The notes under the pieces were generated by a model. It was not told the DNA's origin and searched no databases. It was given only the letters and a program-made list of their open reading frames with translations. The position numbers and the translations under genes were made by a program. Positions 8,580-16,056 of a DNA stretch of 64,000 nt are shown one piece after another (within the stretch, counting starts at the first letter, position 1; each line of letters begins with the position of its first letter). This stretch comes from an uncultured Adlercreutzia sp. (GTDB lineage: Bacteria; Actinomycetota; Coriobacteriia; Coriobacteriales; Eggerthellaceae): contig CAJUSP010000001.1 in the NCBI GenBank assembly GCA_910589165.1, positions 321,728 through 385,727 of the forward strand, given 5' to 3'.

Positions 8580-9386
8580 ATGACGACAATGACTCATAAA
8601 GCCGTCGCTGTCACCAGCTCTGCGCTGCTGCTTGCCAGCATGGGCGCTACGGCCGCGGTAACGTTGGGAAGCGGCACCGCCCAGGCGGCGACGCCCGATG
8701 TGGCCGCTGAGACCGCCGAGGAGGGCATCGTCGCGGGCAATGTAATGCTCGACGAGGTCATGGGTACCTTCAGCTATACCCAGGCCCAGGGTGCCACCGT
8801 GGACGTCATCCGCAGCGCCATGGCCAAGGCGAGCCAGTATCTCTGCGCCGGCCTTCCCATAGTGGAAGGGGATATCGATGCCTCTACGTGGGCCATCGAC
8901 ATCCGCGGTGCGGTCGACCATTCCTATACGACTACCATCGGCGCGCTGCAGGCCGACGACGAGCTGGTGAGCCAGCTTATGGGCTGCGCCTGCGCCGGCA
9001 ACCCCGCCGACGGCGGCGCGGCGGTGAATGCTGAAGTAACGGGTGTTCCCGTAACGACGCTTCTCGAGCGCGCCGGTGTGGCTGCCGATGCCAACACCGT
9101 GGTGCTGCGCTCTGCTGACGGCTACGAGATCGCGCTGCCGCTGGTGTACCTGAAGACGCATTACTGCCCCATCGTGTTCAACGTGGCCGGGTCTCCCATT
9201 GCGGAGTCTATGGGCGGCGCCAACCAGCTGTGGCTCGGCTCCACTGCCGCGAAGTACTTCGCCCGCGACATCATCTCCGTCACCGTCGAGGTGCGCGATG
9301 AGGTGCCGACCTCGCCCGAAGCCGATGCCGACACCTACGCGAACCTCCCCAACGTGGGCGTCGCCTTCGGCGGCGAAGTCGCCTAA
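8580..9386 (+). CDS. Unit 3 B: secreted molybdopterin-domain partner protein
   Basis: The 268-residue protein starts at the ATG at 8580 after GGAAGGAG, 19 nt beyond the A gene stop, so unlike units 1 and 2 the genes do not overlap. It has a Sec signal ending near AQAAT. Its cofactor loop is GCACAGNPADGG, where the others have GCSC. It keeps YLCAG, ADGYEIALPL, HYCPIVF, the NGEPL counterpart read here as AGSPIAESMGG, and the tail YANLPNVGV. Function beyond partnership with the A protein is unknown. Confidence 0.84.
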   Translation: MTTMTHKAVAVTSSALLLASMGATAAVTLGSGTAQAATPDVAAETAEEGIVAGNVMLDEVMGTFSYTQAQGATVDVIRSAMAKASQYLCAGLPIVEGDIDASTWAIDIRGAVDHSYTTTIGALQADDELVSQLMGCACAGNPADGGAAVNAEVTGVPVTTLLERAGVAADANTVVLRSADGYEIALPLVYLKTHYCPIVFNVAGSPIAESMGGANQLWLGSTAAKYFARDIISVTVEVRDEVPTSPEADADTYANLPNVGVAFGGEVA

Positions 9387-9391
9387 GACCC

Positions 9392-9498
9392 CACCCAACG
9401 CAACCCTCCCTCTTGGCCCCGCCGCACTCCTCCCCGCGGCGGGGCCGCTTTTTTGCTCGCGCCAGTGTAAACGGTGTAAAGTCGGTGCAAATGGTGTA
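9392..9498 (+). repeat. Left copy of a 107-bp direct repeat flanking the ATPase gene
   Basis: This stretch runs from CACCCAACGC through a terminator hairpin into GTGTAAA/GTGCAA repeats. It matches 10744-10849 with scattered mismatches and in the same orientation. The gene at 9555-10703 lies between the copies. Confidence 0.8.
9415..9453 (+). terminator. Terminator after unit 3
   Basis: GGCCCCGCCGC (9415-9425) pairs with GCGGCGGGGCC (9436-9446), followed by GC and six T residues. Confidence 0.85.
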
Positions 9499-9532
9499 AA
9501 GTCGGTGCAAGTGGTGTAAAGTCGGTGCAAGT
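9473..9532 (+). repeat. Three tandem 20-bp repeats upstream of the ATPase gene
   Basis: The unit GGTGTAAAGTCGGTGCAAAT occurs three times without a gap, with one-base variation at the end. Inside each unit GGTGTAAA and GGTGCAA alternate with 11- and 9-bp steps, close to one helical turn. The array ends about 22 bp before the ATPase start, in operator position. Confidence 0.8.
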
Positions 9533-9554
9533 GGCGTACGAGACGGGAGCAGGT

Positions 9555-10703
9555 ATGGTCGCTAATCCTTTCAAGCCGACGGCCGGCAAGATGCCGCCTA
9601 TCCTGATCGGGCGACAAAGCATCATCGATGACTTCCGAGAGGGCCTGGCCAACGGTGCTGGCGCTCCTGGTCGGCTGATGCTCGTTATGGGACAGCGCGG
9701 CTATGGGAAGACGGTTATGCTAACCGAGATGCGCCGCATAGCTGATGACTGCGGCTGGCTCACTATTTCTGAAACGGCTTCAGAAGGCCTGACGGCGCGG
9801 CTGATAAATGCTCTCAACCCGAAAGGTTGGCATTTGGAAGGCGCCACCGTCAGTCCTTCGGTAGGCATCCCGGGCGTTGCCTCGGCAAGCTTGGGCAATG
9901 CATCGATCGCCTTCGATGAGACGGCTGCGCTGACGTTGCGCAACGCTATCCAGGGCGTGCTCGATAGTCGCAAGGTGAAAAAGGGTAACGGAATTCTGTT
10001 CACCATCGATGAGACACAGGCGGCCTCTCACGACGATATGGTGGCTATTGCGACAGCGGTGCAGCACATCATCACCGATCAAGACCTTTCTCCTCTTCCC
10101 GACTCGCAGAAGAAAGGGGTCGCCTTCGCTTTTGCCGGCCTGCCTTCCTTGGTCGACGAGCTGGTGAACCACAAGGTGCTCACGTTTCTTCGCCGCTCCC
10201 TTAAGCGCGAGCTTGGCGATGTGCCCCTGCCGGATGTACGGAACGCCTACGTTGAGTCTTTCACTGACTCGGGGAAGCAGATCAGCGACGGGCGCGCCGC
10301 TGAATGCGCTCAGCTTTCCGGAGGCTATCCTTACATGATCCAGCTGATTGGCTACTACGTGTGGCAGTCGGCGGAGCGAGAGGGTCGTACGGCGGTGACC
10401 GAGGAGGATGTCGCCCGAGGGTTTGGCGATGCTTTGCAAGCCTTCGGAGACGCGGTGTGCGCACCGGCCTTCGATGCCTTGAGCTCAGCGGCGCGGAAAT
10501 TCGTTCTGGCCATGGCGGAAGATGGCGAGGGGCCGACGCTTGTTGCGGACGTGGCGCAGCGGGCAGGGAAGAGCCGAAGCTGGGCCAACAAGTACCGCGA
10601 GGTGCTTATCGCCGAAAAAGTGATTGTCCCTGCTGATTTCGGCTACGTTCGTTTCGCCATTCCCCACCTGGCAAAGTATCTGGAAAACGCAAGACGCTCG
10701 TAG
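9555..10703 (+). CDS. AAA+ ATPase with C-terminal winged helix
   Basis: The 382-residue protein has a Walker A motif GQRGYGKT at 46-53 and a Walker B-like ILFTIDETQ near 150, as in the AAA+ ATPase families found in archaea and many bacteria beside mobile DNA. A lid region follows (SGGYPYMIQLIGYYVW), and the C-terminus has a winged-helix-like stretch (VAQRAGKSRSWANKYREVL) that may bind DNA or a partner. I prefer the ATG at 9555 (GGAGCAGGT upstream) to 9525, which lies in the repeats. The codon use looks less GC-biased than that of its neighbours. Flanking direct repeats suggest it was inserted as a cassette. Its role is unknown. Confidence 0.8.
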   Translation: MVANPFKPTAGKMPPILIGRQSIIDDFREGLANGAGAPGRLMLVMGQRGYGKTVMLTEMRRIADDCGWLTISETASEGLTARLINALNPKGWHLEGATVSPSVGIPGVASASLGNASIAFDETAALTLRNAIQGVLDSRKVKKGNGILFTIDETQAASHDDMVAIATAVQHIITDQDLSPLPDSQKKGVAFAFAGLPSLVDELVNHKVLTFLRRSLKRELGDVPLPDVRNAYVESFTDSGKQISDGRAAECAQLSGGYPYMIQLIGYYVWQSAEREGRTAVTEEDVARGFGDALQAFGDAVCAPAFDALSSAARKFVLAMAEDGEGPTLVADVAQRAGKSRSWANKYREVLIAEKVIVPADFGYVRFAIPHLAKYLENARRS

Positions 10704-10743
10704 GGCGGGCACGTTGCCGACTGACAATCGCGCCAGCAGCGTT

Positions 10744-10849
10744 CACCCAACACAACTCTCCTTTTCGGCCCCGCCGCACCCCTCCCTGCGGCGGGGCCGC
10801 TTTTTGCCTGCGCCAGTGCAAACGGTGTAAATTCGGTGCAAGTGGTGTA
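10744..10849 (+). repeat. Right copy of the direct repeat flanking the ATPase gene
   Basis: Imperfect copy of 9392-9498, again including terminator hairpin and GTGCAAACGGTGTAAA-like repeats, but with fewer repeat units. Confidence 0.8.
10767..10805 (+). terminator. Terminator after the ATPase gene
   Basis: GGCCCCGCCGC (10767-10777) pairs with GCGGCGGGGCC (10788-10798), followed by GC and TTTTT. Confidence 0.85.
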
Positions 10850-10990
10850 CATGAAGTCTGCTATGCCACCTTTGCATGACGGTGTCTTTTCGGGCGTTGA
10901 TGCGCGCGGCGAAGATGATAATGGGATCAAACGGGGAGATGCGAGGCTCGGCGAGGGGGCGTATGGTTTCTCGATCTGACAATAATCGCT

Positions 10991-10999
10991 GGGGGGGGG
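10991..10999 (+). repeat. G9 homopolymer at the 5' end of a merR gene
   Basis: Nine consecutive G residues separate an ATG with ribosome site (10963) from the MerR frame. Ten or seven G residues would fuse the two frames. Confidence 0.85.
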
Positions 11000-11024
11000 T
11001 GCCCCTCTTCTGAGCATAGGGGAG

Positions 11025-11903
11025 ATGGCGGCAGCGAATGGGGTGAGCACGCGACTGCTCCGCTACTACCAGGAGCTCGGCCTCATTGAGCCGGCTCATA
11101 TCGACAAGATGACGGGTCATCGGTTTTACGATCTGCTTCAATCGGATGCTATTGATATGGTGCGTGAGTTGCAGGGCATCGGCCTTTCTCTCGACGAAAT
11201 CGTGGCCATTGTGACATCCGGGTCGTTGAGGGGGCTACACGATGCTGTGCTGAGTAGGCGCGATATGATCGTCGAAGAGATCCGACGTCTCGAGATTGCC
11301 CGGGACATCGCCATGTCCATGGTTGAAAGCATCGAGCGATTCCAAGGGAACGATATCACCGATCAAATTCTCTTTGAGCGTGCTCCTGCTTCCTCGATGG
11401 TGGTGTTTGACATTCCCGCCGGCATGGCACCCCAAGATGATGTGCGAAAGGGGCGCGAGGAATGGGAGCGGGTGCTGCGTTTCGTCAAGGCCGAGATGAT
11501 AGAGCGCGACTACCCCCTCGAACTTTTCAGGAATATCAGCTGCGCGGTGCCCTGCGAACGGGTGGTAAGGGGTGATCATCGCGCCACATACGCCTTCGTG
11601 AGGCTCACCCAAGAGATGGAGGCATACGTTCAGGGCGCGACGCCCATACCGGCTGGACTCTATCTCGTCTACTACGGCCGGGAAATGTACCTTCCGAGCG
11701 GGGAGGGGTTTGCCACTCACCTGATTCCGCGTTTTCTCGATTACGCGCAGGCCAAGGACCTTGAAATCTGCGGTGACTACTACGAGGAGATCCTTTGTCG
11801 ATGGCCGCTTTTGCTGGGTGACAGCCAGAAGCTATTCCGCGTCAGTGTTCAAGTGAGGCCTCGCGGGAATGGCGGAAAGCTGAAAGAAATCGGTTGCATT
11901 TAA
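11025..11903 (+). CDS. MerR-family regulator, 5' end possibly frameshifted at a G9 tract
   Basis: The annotated frame gives 292 residues starting MAAANGVSTRLLRYYQ, but the first MerR residues are missing. They are encoded upstream in the same frame (LLSIGEM, matching YLNVGQM and YLTCGQM in the other two regulators), yet no good start codon opens that frame. The frame of an ATG at 10963 with a GAGGGGG site runs into nine G residues (10991-10999) and then stops. One extra G would join it to the MerR frame and give a complete domain. The C-terminal part is a BmrR-like effector domain (IPAGLYLVYY, AKDLEICGDYYEE). It lies just before unit 4 and probably controls it. The gene may be phase-variable, or the G count may be a sequencing error. 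Confidence 0.8.
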   Translation: MAAANGVSTRLLRYYQELGLIEPAHIDKMTGHRFYDLLQSDAIDMVRELQGIGLSLDEIVAIVTSGSLRGLHDAVLSRRDMIVEEIRRLEIARDIAMSMVESIERFQGNDITDQILFERAPASSMVVFDIPAGMAPQDDVRKGREEWERVLRFVKAEMIERDYPLELFRNISCAVPCERVVRGDHRATYAFVRLTQEMEAYVQGATPIPAGLYLVYYGREMYLPSGEGFATHLIPRFLDYAQAKDLEICGDYYEEILCRWPLLLGDSQKLFRVSVQVRPRGNGGKLKEIGCI

Positions 11904-11924
11904 CGTAACGTCAAGGACTAGCAT
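11894..11924 (+). promoter_or_regulatory. 19-bp-spacer promoter of unit 4 with a distinct dyad
   Basis: TTGCAT (11894-11899) and TAGCAT (11919-11924) are 19 bp apart. The spacer carries TTAACGTAACGTCAA, a near-palindrome unlike the CCCTTAGGG dyad at the other units. It overlaps the last codons of the merR gene, the likely regulator. Confidence 0.65.
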
Positions 11925-12023
11925 CCCCCCAGACATAGGGAGGAAGGCCAATACGGGCCATATGACGAGAGGGGGTTTACGCAATCGCCCTATGTGGAAG
12001 GAGTAGAAAGTTAGGAGGTTTCA

Positions 12024-13754
12024 ATGCTGCTTAATACAGCAAAGGCACTGAAGCTCACGCTCGCGGGTTTAGCCGTTGTGGGCACCTTGGCCGTTGTCGG
12101 CTGCGCCCCTCAGGCTGCGCCGGAGGCGACGAGCGACGATGGTGCCAAGGCGACGCTTACCGAGGCGATGGGCGACCGCATGGGGGATCACATGGCGTCT
12201 GGCACGCGCATCTCCAATCCGGTTGTCGACGACTTCGGCGTTACGCTTCCTGAAGTGTGGATCAAGGAGGACGGAACGCTCATTCAGCGCACGCCCACCT
12301 TCCCGACCAGCGTAGGCCTCGCCAACAAGGTTGATGGCAACTACGCCAACGAGGTAGAGGTCGGCGAGAGCGGGAACCTGTTGGGGTGGACCGACCCCGA
12401 GGTGTCCATGCGCTACTACAACGCCGATGGACGCGGCTGCGACTCGTGCCATGAGAATCTGGACGATACGGTCACCAACAGCCTCACGGGCTCGTTCGCC
12501 CATCCGCTCATCAACTCGGGCCTCGACGTCGATGTGTCGGTCAATTCGTGCAACCACTGCCATCATGTGCTCAATGAGACGGCCAGCTGGATTCATAACA
12601 TTCATATGGTGAATACCGACACGCCGGTTGCTCAGTGCGTCACGTGCCACGAGATCAGCCCGGTGGACAAGCACTGGGCTCTGTGGGACGAGGTTAAATA
12701 CGACCTGATGGGCGGCATCACCAAGGTTTCCGCCGAGGAATCCGAGGCTGATATCACCTTCACGCAGGACAAGGTCATTCCCACCGAGGAATTGTTCAAC
12801 GTGGGCTGGAACGATTGCGCCCAGAGCGAGATGTTCAACATGGACACCGCAAGCGGAAAGACCACGCCGGTCGACGAGGAGCTCTTCAACAACTGGGAGA
12901 TCACCATCTACGGCGACGGTGTCAAGCAAGAGAAGACCTACAAGCTGCCCGAGCTCATCGAGCAGGCACCAAGCGTGACGACGCAGATGACGTCTATGTG
13001 CATCGACGACTACGGCCTGGGCCTGATCGGCAACGTCGAGGTGACGGGTATTCCGCTGCAGTGGCTGTTCGAGCAGGCGGGGCTGACTGATGATGCCAAG
13101 GCCGTGACAACGCTGTCTATCGACAGCGATCCCTTTGAAGAGACGCCGGCCCATGCGCTCAACTTCGACGACACCATGATCGGCGTCGACTTCCCCGATC
13201 GCCAGATTCTGCTCGTCTACGAAATCAACGGCGAGCGCCTATCGGTGGCCGACGGCTATCCGGTGGCCTTCTGGTCCGGTGCCGACAAGGCGGCCCGCAA
13301 CACCAAGCAGGTGACGTCCATTCGCGTGGATACGACCGAGCAGGCAACCTGGACGAACCCCATGGGCAAGAACGGCAACTACGCCAACGTGGGCATTGTG
13401 GGTCTAGAGACGGGCACCTGCATTCAGGCCGGTCAGCCCTTCACCATCGAGGGCTATGCCTTCGGCTTCGCCCGTCCCTTGGAGAAGATCCAGTTCTCCA
13501 TGGACAACGGCGCCACGTGGCAGGATTTGGATGTGTCGTCTTCGACGGCCGACAAATGGGTGTGGTGGAGCTACACCTTCACGCCGCCCGAGGGAACTGA
13601 CACCGCTTACGTGCTGCAGGTTCGCGCCGTTGCCAAGGACGGCAGCGTGACCGGTTTTGAGGCGGACGGCACCGAGGTGTGGGCTCCGTTGCGCATTATG
13701 GTGAATGCGAAGTCCGACCTCGAGCAGTTCCGTCAAGAAGTGGAAAGCAGGTAA
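12024..13754 (+). CDS. Unit 4 A: triheme c-type, sulfite-oxidase-fold molybdopterin lipoprotein
   Basis: The 576-residue protein is the longest A paralogue. Lipobox VVGC is at 27, haem sites at 139 (CDSCH), 176 (CNHCH, followed by a further His) and 205 (CVTCH). The putative Mo-ligand cysteine is in TSMCIDD near 326, where the others have CxxN, so the cofactor loop differs. TGIPLQWLFEQAGL and YEINGERLSV follow, with an extra segment (about 360-395) between them. The linker ANVGIVG and dimerisation domain (IQFSMDNGATWQDL) complete it. AGGAGG precedes the ATG. The preceding MerR gene and unique promoter dyad suggest separate control from the other units. Confidence 0.88.
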   Translation: MLLNTAKALKLTLAGLAVVGTLAVVGCAPQAAPEATSDDGAKATLTEAMGDRMGDHMASGTRISNPVVDDFGVTLPEVWIKEDGTLIQRTPTFPTSVGLANKVDGNYANEVEVGESGNLLGWTDPEVSMRYYNADGRGCDSCHENLDDTVTNSLTGSFAHPLINSGLDVDVSVNSCNHCHHVLNETASWIHNIHMVNTDTPVAQCVTCHEISPVDKHWALWDEVKYDLMGGITKVSAEESEADITFTQDKVIPTEELFNVGWNDCAQSEMFNMDTASGKTTPVDEELFNNWEITIYGDGVKQEKTYKLPELIEQAPSVTTQMTSMCIDDYGLGLIGNVEVTGIPLQWLFEQAGLTDDAKAVTTLSIDSDPFEETPAHALNFDDTMIGVDFPDRQILLVYEINGERLSVADGYPVAFWSGADKAARNTKQVTSIRVDTTEQATWTNPMGKNGNYANVGIVGLETGTCIQAGQPFTIEGYAFGFARPLEKIQFSMDNGATWQDLDVSSSTADKWVWWSYTFTPPEGTDTAYVLQVRAVAKDGSVTGFEADGTEVWAPLRIMVNAKSDLEQFRQEVESR

Positions 13755-13757
13755 GCC

Positions 13758-14561
13758 ATGGAAAAGACAACGAAGAAGATAGCGGGGGTGACCGGAACGC
13801 TCATGCTCCTCTCGATGGGGGCCAATGCGGCGGTAGCCTTCGCAGATGATGGGATCTCGCCCGATCTGCAGCCTGCGGCTGACGAGCAGGTCACGGGTGC
13901 CGAGGGATCTGTCGTTGCCAAGGAAAAAGTGGCGGGGGCATTCTCGTATACCCAGTCGAAGGTGAGCTCCGTTGCCGATATCGTGCGAGCCATGGGAGCG
14001 GCCCAGTACTTGTGCGGAGGTCAGGCCTCCGAGGTCGGGGAAGCGAACGCGGCTGACTGGGTCATTGCCGTGGGCGGCCAGGTTGAGAGCCCCTATGCGA
14101 TGACGGTGGCCGAGCTCCAGCAAGACCCCGACGTTCAGAAGACCCTCATCGGCTGCTCCTGCTCGGGCAACCCGGCTGACGGCGGCGCCTCGGTTAACGC
14201 GATGGTCAGGGGCGTGTCGGTCAACGTGCTCATGAAGAAGGCCGCGGTTTCCCCCGAGGCGAACACGGCGGTGTTTATCTCGGCCGACGGATACGAGGTC
14301 GCATTGCCCGTCTCCTATCTCAAGTCGCATCAGTGCCCGATTGTCTTCGACGTAAACGGCTCTTCGATCGATGAGGTAATGGGCGGCACGAACCAACTGT
14401 GGCTCGGGTCGACGTCCGCGCGGTACTTTGCGCGGAACATCGTGTCAATTACCTTCGAAACGCGCGACGAGGCGCCAGCGGCTCCGGGAACTCCGGAGGC
14501 GGGCGATACGTACGCGAATCTTCCCAATATCGGTGTCGACTTTGGCGGCACCATCGGCTAG
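13758..14561 (+). CDS. Unit 4 B: secreted molybdopterin-domain partner protein
   Basis: The 267-residue protein starts 4 nt after the A gene stop. It has a Sec signal ending near AFADD, YLCGGQ, the cofactor loop GCSCSGNPADGG, ADGYEVALPV, HQCPIVF, NGSSIDEVMGG and the tail YANLPNIGV. The tail ends GGTIG where the others end GGEIA, GGEVA or GGDVA. It has neither haem motif nor dimerisation domain. Very short spacing to the A gene supports co-translation and a complex. Confidence 0.84.
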   Translation: MEKTTKKIAGVTGTLMLLSMGANAAVAFADDGISPDLQPAADEQVTGAEGSVVAKEKVAGAFSYTQSKVSSVADIVRAMGAAQYLCGGQASEVGEANAADWVIAVGGQVESPYAMTVAELQQDPDVQKTLIGCSCSGNPADGGASVNAMVRGVSVNVLMKKAAVSPEANTAVFISADGYEVALPVSYLKSHQCPIVFDVNGSSIDEVMGGTNQLWLGSTSARYFARNIVSITFETRDEAPAAPGTPEAGDTYANLPNIGVDFGGTIG

Positions 14562-14588
14562 GCCCCCTTGGGGCACCCCCTCCCCTCT

Positions 14589-14615
14589 GCGCCCCCGCCG
14601 CTTCGGCGGGGGCGC
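14589..14615 (+). terminator. Terminator-like hairpin after unit 4
   Basis: GCGCCCCCGCCG pairs with CGGCGGGGGCGC across a 3-nt loop; the following CCCGTTTA is only a weak T tract. Confidence 0.55.
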
Positions 14616-14712
14616 CCCGTTTAGGGGCGGTCGAACAGGGGATGTGCGATGTGCTTCCGAGTGACCGAGGCCTAGAGCGGCCAATTCGTTTCGGCAAGAT
14701 AAGGAGAGGCGA

Positions 14713-15328
14713 GATGACGGGACAAGGCAATGAGCGCGCGCGACTTTGTCGCCAGGAACGTCCGAGCGTGAATCGAATTGCTCTTGCCGCTTTGCTGGTG
14801 GTAGCCGCCATGGGCCCATGCTTCACCATGGCGAGTTGCGCGGATGATGTTGATGGAGATCACCAGATGCCCCCATCAGAGCAGAGTGCCGTCGTCGAGC
14901 ATGATGGGCGTACAGCGATGGATGACGGAGTGTCCGGAGCCGGCTCGGAACGCAATCGAGATTTGACGCTGAGTGATATCCCCGCCGATGCGCTGATAAC
15001 GGTCGACGAGCTTCAGGGCATGCTCGTATCGCAGAATCCTCCCTTTCTCGTGGATATTCGCGCCCAAGGTTTCTGGATAGACGGACATATTCCCGAGGCA
15101 CGCAATATTCCGGCTGGCAAGCAGCTTGATATTCGCTTGGAAGAGATACCCGACGATGGCACGCTGATCGTACTGGTGCCCCGCGGTGAGGAGCGCGTTG
15201 CGGAAGTATGGCAGACGCTGGTGGATGCCGGTTACGAGCAAGATGCCGTTAAGGCCCTGGCTGGCGGCATGGATGCTTGGAAGGAGGCCGGGCTGCCGGT
15301 GCAGCAGGAGGTAGATCTCGGTTGCTGA
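14713..15328 (+). CDS. Rhodanese-fold lipoprotein-like protein without catalytic cysteine
   Basis: The 204-residue protein has an N-terminal hydrophobic segment (about 21-40) ending in MASC, a weak lipobox, then a low-complexity linker. A rhodanese domain occupies about 95-200: FLVDIRAQGFWIDGHIPEARNIP is the usual DxR/GHIPGA entry. The active-site loop that normally reads CRxGxR is VPRGEERV here, so the catalytic Cys is absent. The chain ends in DLGC, a terminal Cys shared with the next gene. The ATG at 14713 follows AAGGAGAGG. It may bind rather than transfer sulfur (inference). No promoter of its own was recognised. Confidence 0.8.
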
Positions 15329-15353
15329 GTTTTTTGTGGGACACCTTGAGGCC

Positions 15354-15384
15354 TTGACTCTTCCCCTAGGGGAACGCGTAGGTT
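15354..15384 (+). promoter_or_regulatory. MerR-type promoter of the rhodanese/hydrolase operon
   Basis: TTGACT (15354-15359) and TAGGTT (15379-15384) are 19 bp apart. The spacer contains the perfect dyad TTCCCCTAGGGGAA. Confidence 0.8.
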
Positions 15385-15426
15385 CTTTTGAGGTAATTGA
15401 AGCGTTTTCAGGAGGGATGTGGGCTG

Positions 15427-16035
15427 ATGTCTGAAGGGGTTGTGACGGAGGGCGCGGGCACGGCGCGCTTGAGGCGGGCGGTGCTGGTGGTTTTGGCAGC
15501 ATTTCTTGCGGTTGGTCTGGGGCGTGTGCTCGGGGCATGTACGGCGGAGCAGGATATGACGGCAGAGTCGCCTGCGGCCGTCCAGGAGGAGCAAGCCGAG
15601 CCCGATGCTGCGCCGACCGACGGCGACGAGTCTGCGGCGAGCACGGCTTCCTCCGAGGCCAACCAGAACCTCACCTTGGCCGATTTGCCCGAGGGCGTGC
15701 TCATTTCCGTCGACGAGCTTGAGGCCATGCGCGCCTCCGACAACCCGCCGTTCATTGTGGACATCCGCGGTCAGAACTGGTGGATGGACGGGCACATCCC
15801 CGAGGCCCGCAACATTCCGGCGGGCAAGCAGTTCGACATTCGCATGGACGAGATTCCCCGCGACAGCGAAGTGGTGGTTATCGTGCCGCGCAACGAGGAG
15901 CGCGTCGCCGAGGTGTGGCAGACGTTGGTGGATGCCGGCTACGACGGCGATCTGCTGAAGGCCCTTGAAGGCGGCATGGACGCCTGGTCGGCTGCCGGCG
16001 GCGATATTCAGGAAGAAGAGCATCTCGGCTGCTAG
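15427..16035 (+). CDS. Rhodanese-fold lipoprotein without catalytic cysteine
   Basis: The 202-residue protein has a hydrophobic N-terminus with lipobox LGAC near 38, an acidic Ala-rich linker, and a rhodanese domain (FIVDIRGQNWWMDGHIPEA). The active-site loop is VPRNEERVAEVW, again with no Cys, and the chain ends HLGC. It is a close paralogue of the gene before it, with the same two peculiarities, so the loss is ancestral rather than a sequencing fault. It sits 21 nt before the cysteine hydrolase gene and shares its promoter. A role in holding or sensing a sulfur species is possible but unproven. Confidence 0.82.
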   Translation: MSEGVVTEGAGTARLRRAVLVVLAAFLAVGLGRVLGACTAEQDMTAESPAAVQEEQAEPDAAPTDGDESAASTASSEANQNLTLADLPEGVLISVDELEAMRASDNPPFIVDIRGQNWWMDGHIPEARNIPAGKQFDIRMDEIPRDSEVVVIVPRNEERVAEVWQTLVDAGYDGDLLKALEGGMDAWSAAGGDIQEEEHLGC

Positions 16036-16056
16036 CCGGTAAGGGAGGAGCGCGTT

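Noticed and set aside
9473..9532. CRISPR-like array
   Set aside because: The 20-bp units are directly joined without spacers and only three are present, with no cas genes nearby.
14399..14712. Extension of the rhodanese-fold gene back into the unit 4 B gene
   Set aside because: The upstream part overlaps the B gene in another frame and crosses a terminator; ATG 14713 has a good ribosome site and starts just before the hydrophobic signal.
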